Source: Papaver somniferum (taxonomy: Eukaryota > Streptophyta > Magnoliopsida > Ranunculales > Papaveraceae). From it: DNA of 64,000 nt. The stretch spans positions 103,480,279 through 103,544,278 of the forward strand of contig NC_039361.1 of assembly GCF_003573695.1 (NCBI RefSeq). Reading direction: 5' to 3'. Each line of letters starts with the position of its first letter. Within the stretch, counting starts at the first letter, position 1. The notes beneath the pieces were generated by a model that was not told the DNA's origin, did not search any database, and saw only the letters and a list, made by a program, of their open reading frames with translations. Shown here piece by piece: positions 8,505 through 21,236 of the stretch. The position numbers and the translations under genes were made by a program.

Positions 8505-10864
8505 CATACCAAGGACAGCAGACAGTAGTGATGGGACAACCGTGTGATCCCCTACCGGTCTTGTCGTTCAAATTTGAAAGTCGATGGAGTCTTAAGGTTT
8601 GGTTAAGATTGACAAGGTGCTGCGCGCAGGAGCCACCAATCTCAATCAAGAATCAACCCATAAATCTGGTCCATGTTAAATGATCGCATATTGAGGGTGA
8701 AGGGGACTGGCCGGCTGGGGGTCCTTGTCTCGACCAACTAGACGTGGCTATTGGAAATTAAATTCATCGACTTCTTTTTAAGTATGGCTGCATTGGACAA
8801 ATAGACAAGTGTGACTCATGGCACTGTTTTATTGCGATCAACTTGGTGAGCCTATTCCAGCATCAGTGTCTTGGTTGACGTAAGTTGGTTGGGACTTGGG
8901 AGTTTAAAAAGAGTTGTTTCTGTTTATTTTATTGCACGGTTCTTCTCTGTTCAGGAGGAATTCAACCATGCTTGGCTTAAGAAAATAAGTTTCTTTTTTT
9001 TCTTTTTGCTCATTGATATGTTTAGATCCAGCAGGAAGTTTCTAAGAAAGTAGAATCTAGTATATTGCCTGCGCACATGAACAACGCAATAAAAATCAAT
9101 ATGGAAATTCATGTACCAGATGAACCCTACTTAATTAGCCCCAGTTGATCATATGTCCCCATAAAAAACTGTTTGTTCTTTTATTTTTAAATACGTAGAC
9201 GGGAGATAAAATAACGAAATATCCAAATGCTGAGGATATGGATATTGAGATAAGAGAAAGCACGAGGGATCTTAATCAGGTAGTGTTGAGATATGTATAT
9301 TTAAAAACATATTTTTGTAATATTATATCAAATTTAGAGATAGTGTGGTGGTTTTATTTTGGGATCCCACGGGACTCACATTATAAATTTGGGTTCAAGT
9401 TTCATCCCATGCATTTGATTAGGTATATTATATATATCTATATTAATACCTATATTATTATTTAAAAAAATCCGGGAGAGCGAGGTCTGGTGATTCAGAA
9501 ACTGATTTTTTGCAGGTTTAACTCTTGATTTCTAAAACGTTTTTTGAAATTAGTATTCCATAATTAATTCTATTATTCTTGGTAATTATATTGTTACCGT
9601 TTTATGATTGTTTTGGAGGAATTTTAGTGGGCAGTTATTGCAAAATTTATTTTCATTAAAAGCGTATTGATTTCCTATGAGTTATAAAAGAACAGTTTCT
9701 GGAGAAGATGAAAAAAAATTAGTTTTTCATATATTTTGTATTCTGAGCAAGTGTTAGAAAAAGTAAGAGTTGGTTCAATCTCTCAAGGTGCAGAGAAATC
9801 GAACAAAGAGAGTATCAGCTGTTTTATCCCATAGATTTTCGACAATTTTTGACTGCTAGCACAATCAACGAGGCAGAGTCGCGAAATACCTTAAAGATAG
9901 CGACCTAGTCCGCGACTCTGCTGTTTGAGATTCCATTTCATTATTTGTTCACTGTTTCCAACAGGTAGCACCAAGAATTTCTTAATTGAACAATTCCCTC
10001 TGAGTGAATGTAGAAAACTAGCTCAGCCTTGATGCTAAATGCCAACATAGAGAGAATATCGCATGACTCGGCCTCGGCCAAAATTTTCTTTTATGATCGA
10101 CAAATGGACTACTCCCAACTTGTACCGGTCAATAGTTGCATACTTGCAGTGTAACTCCTTTTCGGGAGGCAGAGAAGACTAGCTCCTATCGAGCATATGG
10201 CGCACTTCAAGTGAAAACACCTTTTCTGTTAACATGGTTTGCCGCGGAGACGAGCTACACAACAAGCTGTATATGATTAAGAAAAAGATTTTTCCTGTAA
10301 TTAGTTTTTATAAATCGTCAGATGATGGCAGTCTGAAGTCTTGGGACCCTTTTTAAGTAAGATTTATTCAGATATTCAATCAACGGATATTTGTTTTATG
10401 CAGCTTACAGTAAAGCAGCCATGACGTTTCTCATTACGTGCAATCAATGCGATTACTACATAATTTCCTAGCACGTGTTTAACAGAGTTGAGATCTTCCT
10501 GTTAAACTATTTGATGAAATGGTGGGAAATTTCAAGTGAAAAAGATGTCTAATATCCAGAAGATTTCATGGGCTTTCATCGAAGAAAAAGGCTGGCGGGC
10601 AAAGTTCTTTTTCTTTTCTTTTACCAGGCTGAAACAAACTCATTGAGAAAACGTGCCAAACCCCAAATAAGAAAAAGGCCAGGGACTATGTTATTTTTTC
10701 CACTCTTGCGGCACCATGGGCGTCAAATTTTAACGGAATTTTTTCTTTGCCAAGCTAAAATAAATAAATAAATCCTTATAAACTGCCACATGATGACAGT
10801 TTGAATCCTCGACACCAAAATGATTTAACACAAACGCAATACCTTTCTAATCAGATTTCTTTAA
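8505..10864. repeat. Duplicated intergenic block, copy 1
   Basis: The sequence from 8505 is clearly similar to 39600-41010, for example GGACTGGCCGGCT followed by GTCCTTGTCTCGAC, ATTGCCTGCGCACATGAAC, and CTAATATCCAGAAGATTTC near 10550 and 40780. Copy 1 carries a solo LTR absent from copy 2. It also contains a repeat with a period near 474 bp: the words CATGATG-CAGT..GAA recur at about 10320 and 10790. The last unit continues beyond the foldback transposon at 18971-19190. No coding sequence was recognised. The stretch 8090-8504 before it is also unassigned. Confidence 0.75.
9284..9963 (+). mobile_element. Solo LTR, Copia-type
   Basis: This 680 bp insertion begins TGTTGAGATATG and ends TTTCCAACA. 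It is flanked by the perfect 5 bp duplication GGTAG at 9279-9283 and 9964-9968. Comparison with duplicated copy 2 (around 40135) shows an empty site there, so the insertion is delimited independently. A TATA-like TTATAAAAG lies at about 9682. TG..CA termini, a 5 bp TSD and no internal domain identify a solo LTR left by recombination between two LTRs. The TGTTGAGATATG start is typical of several plant Copia lineages; the lineage is not proven. Confidence 0.88.
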
Positions 10865-12429
10865 GAACTCTCTTATTGGGGCTTAGAAATCAATGATCTT
10901 TTGAGGGCTTTTTAGGGTCATGAAGTAGTAAATGAAGCTATCCCTTATCACACCATAATCCTAATGTCTATTATATCCCTATCAGAATTTCACTATTTAT
11001 AAAAAAATAAATAATCCTAAATCTATAATCTTCTCATTCTCTTTTCATTGACAAATCATGATGAAGATAATGATCATGATTTCATTATGATGAGGATCAT
11101 AAAAAAAAACTAAAAATCTATTATCTTCTCCCATCCTTCTCTTCTCATTCATAAATTAAGATGAAGATGATGAGCATAATTTCATCATGATGAGGATGAT
11201 GATCATAAAGAAAACCGAAAACTATTTTCTTCTCCTTCTCTTTTTCATCAAATATCATGATAAAAATGATGATCAACATAGAAAGAAAAAACTAAGAAAC
11301 CCACCATTTATTTTTGTTTTAAATGGTCAAAAAAACCAATTCGATGAATTTCGGGTAAAAAAAATAGTTTTTGAAGATGTTTACGGCTGGGAGTTCTTAG
11401 ATTCCCAACCGTGAATCAAGATTACAGTTAGGATAATTTGTCGACCCAACCGAGAGTCCATATTTCGGCTTGGTTTTCCAAACAAAAGATTTTTCGATAT
11501 TTTTTTGGTTTCATAACCTAGCCGAAAGTGCTATTACGACTGAGATAATTTGTTGACCCAACCGTAGAACGCAAAAACGGTTGAGAAATGATGGTGTTCC
11601 AAGCCGTATTTTTATTTACGGACGGGAAATAAAGAATTCCTAGACGAAGTCGTTTTTCTATTTTTTTTGTTTCTAGAAACAGTTAAGGTTGGGTTTTCCC
11701 AGCCATAACTGATTCTGGAAACCCAAAAAAAATCAAAAAACTAATTTCGGTTGGAATAACTAAGCCGAAACATGTACTTTCGGCTGGGAATCTAAGAACT
11801 CCGAGCTGTAGACACCTTCAGAATTTTTTTTTTACCCGAAATTCATAGAATCATATTTTTTAACCATTTAAAAGCAAAAATAAATGGTGAGTTTTCTTAG
11901 GTATTTCTTTTTATGATGATCACCATCTTTATTATGAATGAGAAGGAGAAAGAGAAGATAATACACTACGGGAAAAAACATCATTGACGACACCCTACGA
12001 CAACTCCATTCCATGCATTATGGAGCGGGGGTATTGTAGAAAGTCCAAGTTTTTCTACAATGAATGACAAGTGTTGTAAAGGGTGATGTGATTCATGGTT
12101 CGACAATAGTTTGTCAATGTTGTGATTCTCTTTCGATTTTTTTTGATAACCTAACACAACTCTTGCTTGTATTGTAGAACAATCGTGGACAACATAAGTA
12201 GTATATCGTAGAAACATATACAACAACAATTACCAGTATTATGAATAATATTTGCACAACACTTGTATGAATTGTCGAACTATCTTGGACAGCACCTGGT
12301 TATGTCGTAAAGACATTTTTCACAACCTTTGGTATGTGTAGTTGATATATGGAATACAACTCTTATTAGAAGTTGTGTGCATAAAACTATTTTGAAAAAA
12401 AAAATTATAGCTTAAACCGAATTGCATGA

Positions 12430-15400
12430 ATTGCCGAAAATATTTCACATTCACATTAACATGCCAGTGTAGCACATTTACATTCATTCAAGTTAACCTA
12501 CCACTCCAATTGCATTACCTAGCTAACTTCAAATCACCTTGTATGAAAGTGTGTTGCGCAACGAAAGAAAATAAAATGATAGATTCTTTGAACATGACTA
12601 AAAATATCATATAAATCGTACGTGCGCAATGGAACAACTAGGTGCTGATTAAAGTACAAAAGAGTAACTATTCATTCATATACAACCAGCTATTGAAAAC
12701 TGATGCTGAAGATGGTTGGTTGGACTCGAGACTCATGGCAAGAGATTTTCTTCAACTTGGTCCACATTCTCCAGTTTACAGCTGCTTCTGTATGTTACAA
12801 GTTGTTGCTTTATTGAATAGCAATTGTCACCCTACAATTCAAAGTTTGAACCACATATGAGAGACTGAAAAATCAGACTGAAGTTTCTGCAAGCATTAAG
12901 TTTTTCATCAAACACATCCTAGGTTCCCACATATTTGCATTTGTTAGGCTTTCAGATCAGTGATACTAGGTTGTTGCAACTGTATTTACAGTTTTCTGCT
13001 ATGTGGGAATGCTCACATAGCAAGAGTCAAGTAAACACACTAAGAAAATAATTAGGCAGATGTGAATTCCATGCAACAGCTTGAACCTGAAACAAGATGA
13101 AGTAATAACAAAAATGGAAAAACTACATATTGATAGAGCGGGCTGCCACGGACTTCCACTTTGGAATTGTAAGCTACATTATGGTCCTAATGGTTAAGAA
13201 AATTGGCTGTTCATTTCGTAGCAGCGATTGTTGATTTGTTTTTGTTCTCATGACAAAATTTCCATGGGATCTTATAAAGTCAAAGGATGGCCGAAAATTT
13301 TCCATGGGATGTTATTGCTGATGTGATTAGTTGGAGTGGTAATTATTATGGCATATGCAATATAAGCAATAGAGAAACTCAATCCTCAGTCCAGTTTCAA
13401 TAACTTCAAAATTAATTAGGGAAGAATGAAAAATACCTAGAGAATCTTGGAGCAAGTGAGTGAGCTTTGAATTCCTGCACAAATTGGGAATATTCAAAAA
13501 TCAGAATGTTAGTTTGGCATTAAGTAGAAAATTATAATCATATCAAACAAGCAAAATTAACAATATTAAATTTGTATCTTCATCAGATATCCTCATAAAA
13601 GATGACCTGAAAGGAATATGTGGGATTTTGGTCGCCAGCGCTGCTATCACACCTCCCAGTGCAGATAAGGATCTGTTAATAATTTGAGTTTCTTTCAGCG
13701 GATCTCCTTAAACGTCTGGCTTGGCTAATCTCTCACTTCCAGCAAGGTCATGAAGCCATAACTTGCTTCTTGTGTATTCTCCATTCATCAATCAATGCTG
13801 CATCATATACCACGATTGAATTTCTAGTAAAACAGCAGTTAAAATTTCACAACAACAAATAAAAAGGCCATATAGGTTTCTTACACAATTTGGTATCAGA
13901 AAATCATTAACTATAACTTTATCTATCTGTGTGGTTTGTTTCTCATGTCAATAAGAGAAGAAAAGGGGTACCATTTGGATCAGCTGTTGTGCTCTTTGCT
14001 CGCAAAGATGTCACCAACTTTAAGATTCACAAACATAAAGAGGATGCTAACCGTCACTATAAATCCAAAGAACATCAACGCCTTTAGCAGTCTGAAAATC
14101 TGTGCTGAACTTTCTCCTACCCAGTGACACTATCTGATTTGCGTAGCCCGGGAAGCAGAAAAGCATATACAGAATCAGCACTCATAGAGGAAATTAATAA
14201 GTTGTTGAGAATCAGCACTCTGTAAGCAGTTAACGCGGAGCACATCTAGCTTGTCAAAGCAAGAAGAGCATAATAAAACATCAGATCCAATAGCTTATAC
14301 TCAAAGGATGACAAGGGACAATTTATCGCTAAGGTTGGATGGAATAGGTCCATCGAAATTGTTGAACCCGGGTCCAAATTCTTTAATTGCTATAGGGATT
14401 GGTTCCAGAGAATGAGTTGTTGCGCAGTGGGAAAAGCTCAGTTAACATCCTTGCACAAGTGGGTTAATATAACTAAAGAAACTAGGCTAGTGCTCACAGA
14501 TGCTTACATCAACTTCGTGTACAAAAGATTACAAATTTCAGGAGCCAGTGTTCCATCCAGAGAAAGATCCTTCAAAGCTCTGCAAGTAGAAGAAATTTCA
14601 CATCGTTAATTCATATTCTCTCCACAAATCCAACAAACTTTTCTCTCTCACAAGGTTCAAGCTCGATAAGATTAAGGTTGAAGCCCTATATGATTTTTCC
14701 CACAAACCATTGAATTTCCAACCTCCCACCAATACTACTACTTTTCAGTTCCAGGACTGAGATCTATGTCGTCAAGGGCAAATAAACTGACACGAGCAAT
14801 TTACACTCCGCAAATCATGACAACAACAAATTTAAATTTACACAATAAAACAACCAATTTATCATGAACAACAACAAAAACCCTAAATCAAAAGACAAAA
14901 CCACTTACAAGACTAGTGGCATCGATGTTGTGTACAGAAACTCCAATTCCTCCAGCAGATTTACTAATAACAGCACACTCCTTCAAAGTGTCGTATATTC
15001 CTTCAATATTGTCCTCTATCATGCACACATGGAAGCCTCTACTCAACTACAAATTCCAACAAAACCTCAATTAGTCAGAAAATTAATCCTAATATCAAAA
15101 TAACAAACAAAGAAAAAACATAACATACTTGAGGCCTTGGTGTCCTTGCATTGAAAAGAGTAGGAGAAGCATGGGCAAACCAACGCCGTGACATAAGATG
15201 ATATGTTTTAGAACAGGATCAATATTGTCTTTGTGGATTCCAACAGCAACCTCAGGAGAAGAAATCTCCAACCAGCTTGGTGGTGTTCTGTATCAACCCA
15301 GATCAAACAGTCAATACCTTCTCACACCCAAAACACCCCTCCAACATTAAAATCATACCAACACATCAGAAATACAACATTTGTAAATTGAAGCTACTTT

Positions 15401-16600
15401 TTATTGTCAGTATATACCTGAATGAGTGATTGAGTTCTCTCTACTTCCATGTGTTAAAAGATAACGCCATTTTGTCTGTACTTAATTACAGGTTGTACAT
15501 CTAAGCTGCAATCCTCAGAGAGTCCTTCCGAAAGTTAGACTTTAAGCCTTCCTCCGTCCTGATGTAAAGGAAATAAGAATCAAGTCAGATTCAAAATAGA
15601 GAGCTTAGAAGACAGAAGAAATCTAAAATAGACCGCAATTAGACCTCAAATGGCTAAAAAGGAAGACCATTCAAAACAAAATTAGAAGGAACTAAGAGTT
15701 ACAAAACAAAATTGGGAACTAGGGTTCCTGAGAAACTAAAAAAAACACAAAAATCAATAACAGAACTTGGAGATTGAAAATAATTTACCGCATAATTTAA
15801 GTTAAGATAATCGTTACGACGCTTACAGCTATTGATAGTTAAGGCACCCATGGTGACAAATCTTCAGAAATTCGTGTTCGAATCTTCAATATGAACAAAA
15901 CCCATCTTTAATTTCTCCATTTCTAACTCAATTAACGATTCACTAAGAAAACCCTAGTTCTCGATTCATAACAGGACTCAATCTTCTCTTCATTAGCAGA
16001 GAAACACCAACTCCTTCTTCTTTTATACATCCTCACGATTTAAATTTCCTCAAGCCATACCTCAATTTCACCTCTCGATTTTCAACTGAAGAAGAGCAGA
16101 GAAGAAGAACGAAAAAGAAGAAAGAAGAAGAGAGAATAAGAAGAGAAAATGAGTTTCAAAGAAGCCATTGCAATTTGAAAGAACCGATCTACAACTTCCG
16201 TAAGTTTTTTTACATAAGAGAGTGATCGAGAAATAGATTCTGTGGTGAGTTAGGGTTTTCTTTTGCAAGGGAGGCGGAAGATAAGGTTAGAGACGAAGAA
16301 AGAGAGGAAAATGAAGAAACTGTGAGAAATTTTCTTTTGATCTTCTATATACCTATCTTTAAACGGCCAAGATTTGATTTAAATATGGTCATACGGATTA
16401 GGGATATCTTTGGACGGTGGAGATTTGATTTGAGACTGTCATACGGATCAAGGAAAGTGTGTTTTCTTTGTGTGTTTCTTTGTGCTTTCTCTATGTGCTT
16501 CCGGATTGAATTTCGACTAGTCACATAAGTCGTGAAGTAATTTCGACTATCCATACATGTCATGAAGTAGCTTTAGTTCACACCGGAAGACTCGGGTTCT
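12430..16600. other. CACTA interior without recognisable genes
   Basis: This 4 kb stretch lacks long open frames. It looks like non-coding plant DNA, with intron-like T- and A-rich segments and, at about 15900-16300, CT-rich sequence with AACCCTAG and many GAAGAA runs resembling a 5' untranslated region on the minus strand. It may be captured host DNA or heavily spliced transposon DNA. No product is assigned. Confidence 0.3.
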
Positions 16601-16605
16601 CAGGA

Positions 16606-17740
16606 TACACCATTGAAATCGATAAATATGAAGCTCTTTGTGTGTTTTTTTGTTCTTTTTTTGTGATTTCGATTTGTGCTTTTGTGCTTTATTTTTTGCT
16701 TTCGGTTTATTTTAACTAGGGTTAGCAAGATACATCATCGAAATTGATAAATATAAAGCTCAGTGTCGACTCGAACTTCAAATGTGGCATAATGATGGTA
16801 ACAAACTATGAATCGGGGAAGCTCCAGGAGGTTCTGACTTCAAGCTTAGCATAAAACATCATCGAAATTGATAAATATGAATCTCAATGTCGATTCGAAA
16901 TTAGGTATAACGACAAATAAAGTATGAATCATGAAGCTCCAAGAGGGTTCTGACTTCAAACTTGGCATGATACATCATCGAAATCGATAATAAATATAAA
17001 TCTCAGAGTCGATTTAAACTTAAAATATGGTATAACGACATAGAAACTATGAATCATGAAGCTCCGGGAGAGTTCTGACTTCAAACGTAGCATGATATAT
17101 CATCGAAATCGATAAATATGAAGCTCAAAGTCGATTCGAACTTCAATATGGTATAACGACATAGAAAATATGAACCAAGAAGCTCTGGGAGGGTTCTGAC
17201 TTCAAACTTAGCATGATACATCATCGAAACCGATAAATATGAATCTCAATGTCGATTCGAACTTCAAATTCGGTATAACGACAAACAAACTATGAATCAT
17301 GAAGCTTCAGGGGGTTCTAACTTCAAACTTGGCATGATACATCATCGAAATCGATAAATATGAATCTCAGAGTCGATTCGAACTTCAAATATGGTATAAC
17401 GACATAGAAAATATGAACCAAGAAGCTCTGGGAGGGTTCTGACTTCAAACTTAGCATGATACATCATCGAAATCGATAAATATGAATCTCAATGTCGATT
17501 CGAACTTCAAATTCGGTATAACGACAAACAAACTATGAATCATGAAGCTTCAGGAGGGTTCTAACTTCAAACTTGGCATGATACATCATCGAAATCGATA
17601 AATATGAATCTCAGAGTCGATTCGAACTTCAAATATGGTATAACGACATAGAAACTATGAATCATGAAGCTCTGGGAGAGTTCTGACTTCAAACTTAGCA
17701 TGATACATCATCGAATCGATAAATTTGAAGCTCAATGTCG
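16606..17740. repeat. 122 bp satellite-like tandem array inside the CACTA
   Basis: The word TACATCATCGAAATCGATAA, or close variants, recurs at about 16606, 16731, 16855, 16971, 17097, 17217, 17338, 17460, 17582 and 17703, giving a period of 117-124 bp. Each unit also contains TATGAATCATGAAGCTC, GGTTCTGACTTCAAAC and GGTATAACGAC. Two neighbouring units at about 17156-17399 are repeated almost exactly as a pair at about 17400-17641, a dimer of about 243 bp. Confidence 0.92.
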
Positions 17741-17754
17741 GTTTGAACTTCCTA

Positions 17755-18110
17755 AGAACGACGAATTCATTCATCTACAGCTAAAATTCCATCGGAATAT
17801 TCTCCGAAACCTTAAACACACCACAAATTTGTTAACTTCGACATTGAACCTGGCTACGATCTCAAAATCTGGCCGCGAGTAGACTACAATAAGTCGGAAA
17901 CTGCGTAAGAACGATGAATCCACCCATCTACAAGTAAGATTTCATCGGAATATTCTCCGAAACCTTAAACACACTACAAATTAGACACTGAACCAGGCTC
18001 TGAGCTCGATAGTTGGTCGCGAGTGGACTATTATAAGTCGAAAACTTTATAGGAACGATGAATTCACCAATCTACAGATAAGATTCCATCAGAATATTCC
18101 ATTTACAGGT
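17755..18110. repeat. About 150 bp tandem repeat, 2.4 copies
   Basis: Units beginning near 17755, 17909 and 18055 share GAACGATGAATTCA, CATCTACAG, CATCGGAATATTCTCCGAAA and CCTTAAACACAC. They directly follow the 122 bp array and are unrelated in sequence to it. Confidence 0.8.
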
Positions 18111-19452
18111 AAGATTCCTTCGAGATATTCTACGAAACATTAAAAAAATCATATTTCTGCATATTGTATGCGTACCCGGATCCAAGATCGAAACCTGGCC
18201 GTCGAATCCCCCAAACCTCATTTTTTCCCACACTCTATATTTTAACTTCAACAACACTTATAAGTGTTGTTATACGTTTCTATTAAAAAAAAAAACTAAA
18301 CTTGTGAACTGTAAGGATGGTTGATGAGCTAGACATCCATGCATTAGGTTCATGTTCGAATCTCCCCTCTAACGTATTTTTCATTATCATATTTTTGTGT
18401 TCTTCAACAACACTTGTGAGAATTGTGATAGGCTAAGTCACTACACTTATGAAACAAAGTTGTTATACCTAAATGTCGTCACAACAGTTTTGCTAAAGGA
18501 GTTGTCGTTTGTTTTCTTAGCGCAACCCCTTATTCCTAAGAGTTGGTAGTGATGATATACGACAACTCTTCCTTTGAAACCAGTTGTAAAACATAGGACT
18601 TTCTACGATGTATAGCGAAGTGTTGTAAATCTCCAGTTGTAGATGTATATTTTTCCCGTAGTGATAGTTTGAGTTTTCTCTATGATCATCGCTCTCATCA
18701 TGATGAAACTATGATCATCATCTTTATCATTATTTATGAATGAGAAGAGAAGGATTGGGTGAAGATAATCATGATCTTCATGATTTGTAAATGAGAGGAA
18801 ATGGAGAAGGAGAAGAAGATATATTTAGGATTTTTCTTTTTTTTTTGAGGTAAGGGTGTTTTTGACTTTTTGTTATACCTTGAATCCCCTATCCATTTTT
18901 TGACTACACATAGCATTTTAGCCCCAAAAACCCAACCCTCTGCGGCCCCAATAATAGAGTTCTTCTTTAAATATTGAATCCACAGAATATTTATTTTGTG
19001 CTTTACAATAAAGCAGCCATGGCATTTGACACTTATGTGTAATCAATGCGATTACTAAAGAGGCTCCTAGCACGTGTAGCAGTGTCAGTGTTGGATGGAC
19101 CCTCGACGTGAGTACATAAGCAATAATCCAGGATAATTTTCTTTTGGTTTGAAATGTCAAATGGTAGGAGATTTCAAGTGAACGAAACTTAAAACACCAA
19201 AAAATCTAAAGAACTATGAGTTCTGGACCTATAGAAATCTTAGCTGTTTCTAACTCAGCCCAGTTACAGAAGCAAGCTCGACTCTAAAGGAGAAAATGGA
19301 TTCAGTGGATGTGCATACACATTATATGGAAGTTTCCCTAAAGGATCGAACTACATAGTACTATGTAACAGAGGCAAACCAATAAAACTAAACTCATAAA
19401 CATTATGGCCATGGTACTAAAACCATGATAGCATTCAACTGGAGTGATCGTC

Positions 19453-19539
19453 TTACCCATTTTGAATCCTCATGCAATCTAGGTTGGATTTCCCATCAAG
19501 CTTCCGCGCTTAGAAATTTTCATATTATCTCTCCATAGT
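19453..19539 (-). pseudogene. 2-oxoglutarate dioxygenase, terminal exon end (distal piece)
   Basis: Read on the minus strand from 19539 downwards, the frame continuing from 30010-30177 gives METYENF-like codons and then ARKLDGKSNLDCMRIQNG, ending at TAA 19453-19455. The RKLDGKS..LD.MRI pattern is the usual C-terminus of SRG1-like 2-oxoglutarate/Fe(II)-dependent dioxygenases. Two in-frame TAA codons precede it. The 10.5 kb Gypsy element lies between this piece and the rest of the exon. The segment 19200-19450 is then the 3' flank, and nothing else was recognised in it. Confidence 0.6.
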
Positions 19540-19544
19540 CTCTT

Positions 19545-20224
19545 TGTAGATACACAAAATAGGCTCGCCACGTGGTCGCACAGAAAGGCACGAAATAGGA
19601 CTGAAGAGTCTCACTCAAAGATCCCGGTTAGTGACTTGTCAAATCAAATGTCAGAATTACCTTTCCACCAACTCATAACACGAAGCACGAAGAGGAAACA
19701 TCCTAAAGCGAAGTATCTCGCATAAGGAATGTAAAACACAAACGAATCAAATTGGAGTATCCAACAAGACACCAGCCACGAAATAAAGGTTAGCGAAATA
19801 AGGTTACTTGCCTGAAAAGATGATTGGCGAAGACAGTAAATTATGGAGCAAGAAAAGAGACATCTGTCCCGACAAACACCCAAAATTGTCAGCGAAAGAA
19901 AGGGGAAAACTTTATGGAAAATGATCTGGGAGAAGTATAAAGCATCTCCACGAGATCCAGACGAAGTAAAATGAGCTGTACGCCATTAGAGTCGATTGGT
20001 CTATAAATAGGGGTCCTTGGGCAATGTATGAGAGGTCGGATTCTTTGGGGGAGGGGAGAGCTTTGCTTAGAGTGAAAGATTAGGGTTTCCTTGTACTCAA
20101 GAACTTGTATTTTCACTACTTGGAGTGGTTAATCAATAAAAAATTTCTTATCCAAAACTATTATCATGTCTTAGATCTGTTTCTTTTCTTACTTGGGTAT
20201 GCTACTGAATTTCCAGTAGTTACA
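19545..20224 (+). repeat. Gypsy 5' LTR
   Basis: It begins TGTAGATACAC and ends CAGTAGTTACA. A TATA box (TATAAATA) lies at 20002-20009 and a polyadenylation-type AATAAA at 20135-20140, so U3, R and U5 can be placed. The matching elements in the right LTR are at 29787-29794 and 29921-29926. Confidence 0.92.
20002..20009 (+). promoter_or_regulatory. TATA box of the Gypsy LTR
   Basis: TATAAATA is followed about 30 bases downstream by the presumed start of the R region and about 130 bases downstream by AATAAA. The same box is conserved in the right LTR. Confidence 0.65.
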
Positions 20225-20227
20225 TTT

Positions 20228-20245
20228 TGGCGTCCAGAAACAGGG
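20228..20245 (+). other. Gypsy primer-binding site candidate
   Basis: TGGCGTCCAGAAACAGGG starts three bases after the LTR end. The TGGCG start at this spacing resembles Tat-lineage primer sites, but the matching tRNA was not identified. Confidence 0.55.
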
Positions 20246-20474
20246 ACTTAGATCGGGGATTCATCCTCGTCTAAGAGTTTGAGAAAGGTTGAAATCGTTT
20301 TAAAATTGTAGAAGTTAGAGATTTTGGCGAGTTGTTTTAAAATTAGGGTTTTGTAGATCTTAAACGATTCTTCGTAGTTAAGACTAGAAATCTAAGAGAG
20401 AGAGTAATCCTTGGGTATTGCATCAGAAGATTGAAAGCAAAAAATTAGTCGGAAGATATCGAACCAAAGATTAA

Positions 20475-21236
20475 TTGATGGCAAGGACACCAGATCGGGC
20501 GAGACACGGGATAGCAACAAGGAGGAGCAAACGTTTGAAAGCGAAAAGAGGAGGAAGAATGGAAAGGGGGAAAACATCGGTTGTAGGGGAAAGACAAGAC
20601 GCGAACCTGCGGCGGAATAATCAGACCAGTGAAGATGACTTTAGGGAAGGCTCTATACACACTTCTGTCACGGACACCGCTGCAGAGGAAGAAATGACCC
20701 ATGAAGAGTTGGAAGAAAACATTGATGAGGAACACATGACGTTGGAGCAGCTAAGGGAGACACTTCTCCTTGAACGGGAACAAGACAGGGATCTAGCGGA
20801 GAAGCATGCTCGACTGATGAGGCAAAACGCTATGTTGGCACTACAAAATCAACAACTTAACGAGGAAGCAGCGGTTGACGCCATGGACTCGGAAGGAAAC
20901 ACGATATTATCAGGAGAAGAAGAGATACGACAGAGGAGGTACGCCTGCGAGGACGACGGAGGAGGGCGACGGAGGAGACAACGAAGAGAAAGTAGTGAAG
21001 AAAGGGATCTGAGAAGGGCGTTGGAGGAAACGAGATGGGAAGGTCAAAAACGAAGGTATGAGGAAGAAAGGAGGAACGAAGACGAAATGAAGCGAGAGGA
21101 GGAAAGACAACACGATATAAACCGGAGATACGAAGAAGCAATCAGACGTGGGGAAGGAAGGCTTAGCGCGATGAGAGGCGAACATCACGAAGGAAATGGA
21201 GGAAACCTGAACCAAGAAGTCTTGAATGAGGTATGA
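20475..21236 (+). CDS. Gypsy gag, N-terminal region (charged coiled-coil)
   Basis: This 253-codon frame starts 250 bases after the LTR. It has a basic N-terminus (RRSKRLKAKRGGR) followed by long Glu/Arg-rich heptad-like stretches (LRETLLLEREQDRDLAEKHARL; RRRRQRRESSEERDLRRALEE), consistent with the low-complexity N-terminal part of Tat-type gag. A TGA at about 21234 and a frame change break it from the gag core that resumes near 21290 in another frame (FTYEIMYADIPEKY, VLPTFSSIFSGSE). Confidence 0.7.
   Translation: MMARTPDRARHGIATRRSKRLKAKRGGRMERGKTSVVGERQDANLRRNNQTSEDDFREGSIHTSVTDTAAEEEMTHEELEENIDEEHMTLEQLRETLLLEREQDRDLAEKHARLMRQNAMLALQNQQLNEEAAVDAMDSEGNTILSGEEEIRQRRYACEDDGGGRRRRQRRESSEERDLRRALEETRWEGQKRRYEEERRNEDEMKREEERQHDINRRYEEAIRRGEGRLSAMRGEHHEGNGGNLNQEVLNEV

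Larger units (their letters stand above)
11964..18663. mobile_element. CACTA (EnSpm) DNA transposon, non-autonomous
   Basis: The ends are CACTACGGGAAAA and its inverted copy TTTTTCCCGTAGTG, with the 3 bp TSD ATA on both sides (11961-11963, 18664-18666). Subterminal DNA on both sides is rich in ACAACACTT/AAGTGTTGT words, for example near 12070, 12255, 18255 and 18410, as expected of CACTA transposase-binding subterminal repeats. No transposase frame was found over 6.7 kb. The interior holds intron-like AT-rich DNA and two tandem arrays. Confidence 0.92.
10865..18962. mobile_element. Foldback TIR transposon, 1.4 kb, split by a CACTA element
   Basis: The termini GAACTCTCTTATTGGGGC (left) and the complement of GCCCCAATAATAGAGTTC (right) agree at 17 of 18 positions. 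The 8 bp TSD TTCTTTAA lies at 10857-10864 and 18963-18970. Removing the CACTA leaves about 1.4 kb in which 11010-11420 pairs with the reverse complement of 11775-11963 plus 18664-18850, making an almost complete hairpin. The loop (11420-11775) has short pieces with CGGCTGGG/CCCAGCCG and TTTCGGCT/AGCCGAAA words. No coding frame was recognised. The 8 bp TSD fits hAT-like or Mutator-like elements; superfamily unresolved. Confidence 0.8.

Noticed and set aside
10876..18952. Shorter foldback boundaries at the TTATTGGGGC word
   Set aside because: The inverted repeat extends outward to GAACTCT and only then meets the 8 bp TSD TTCTTTAA.
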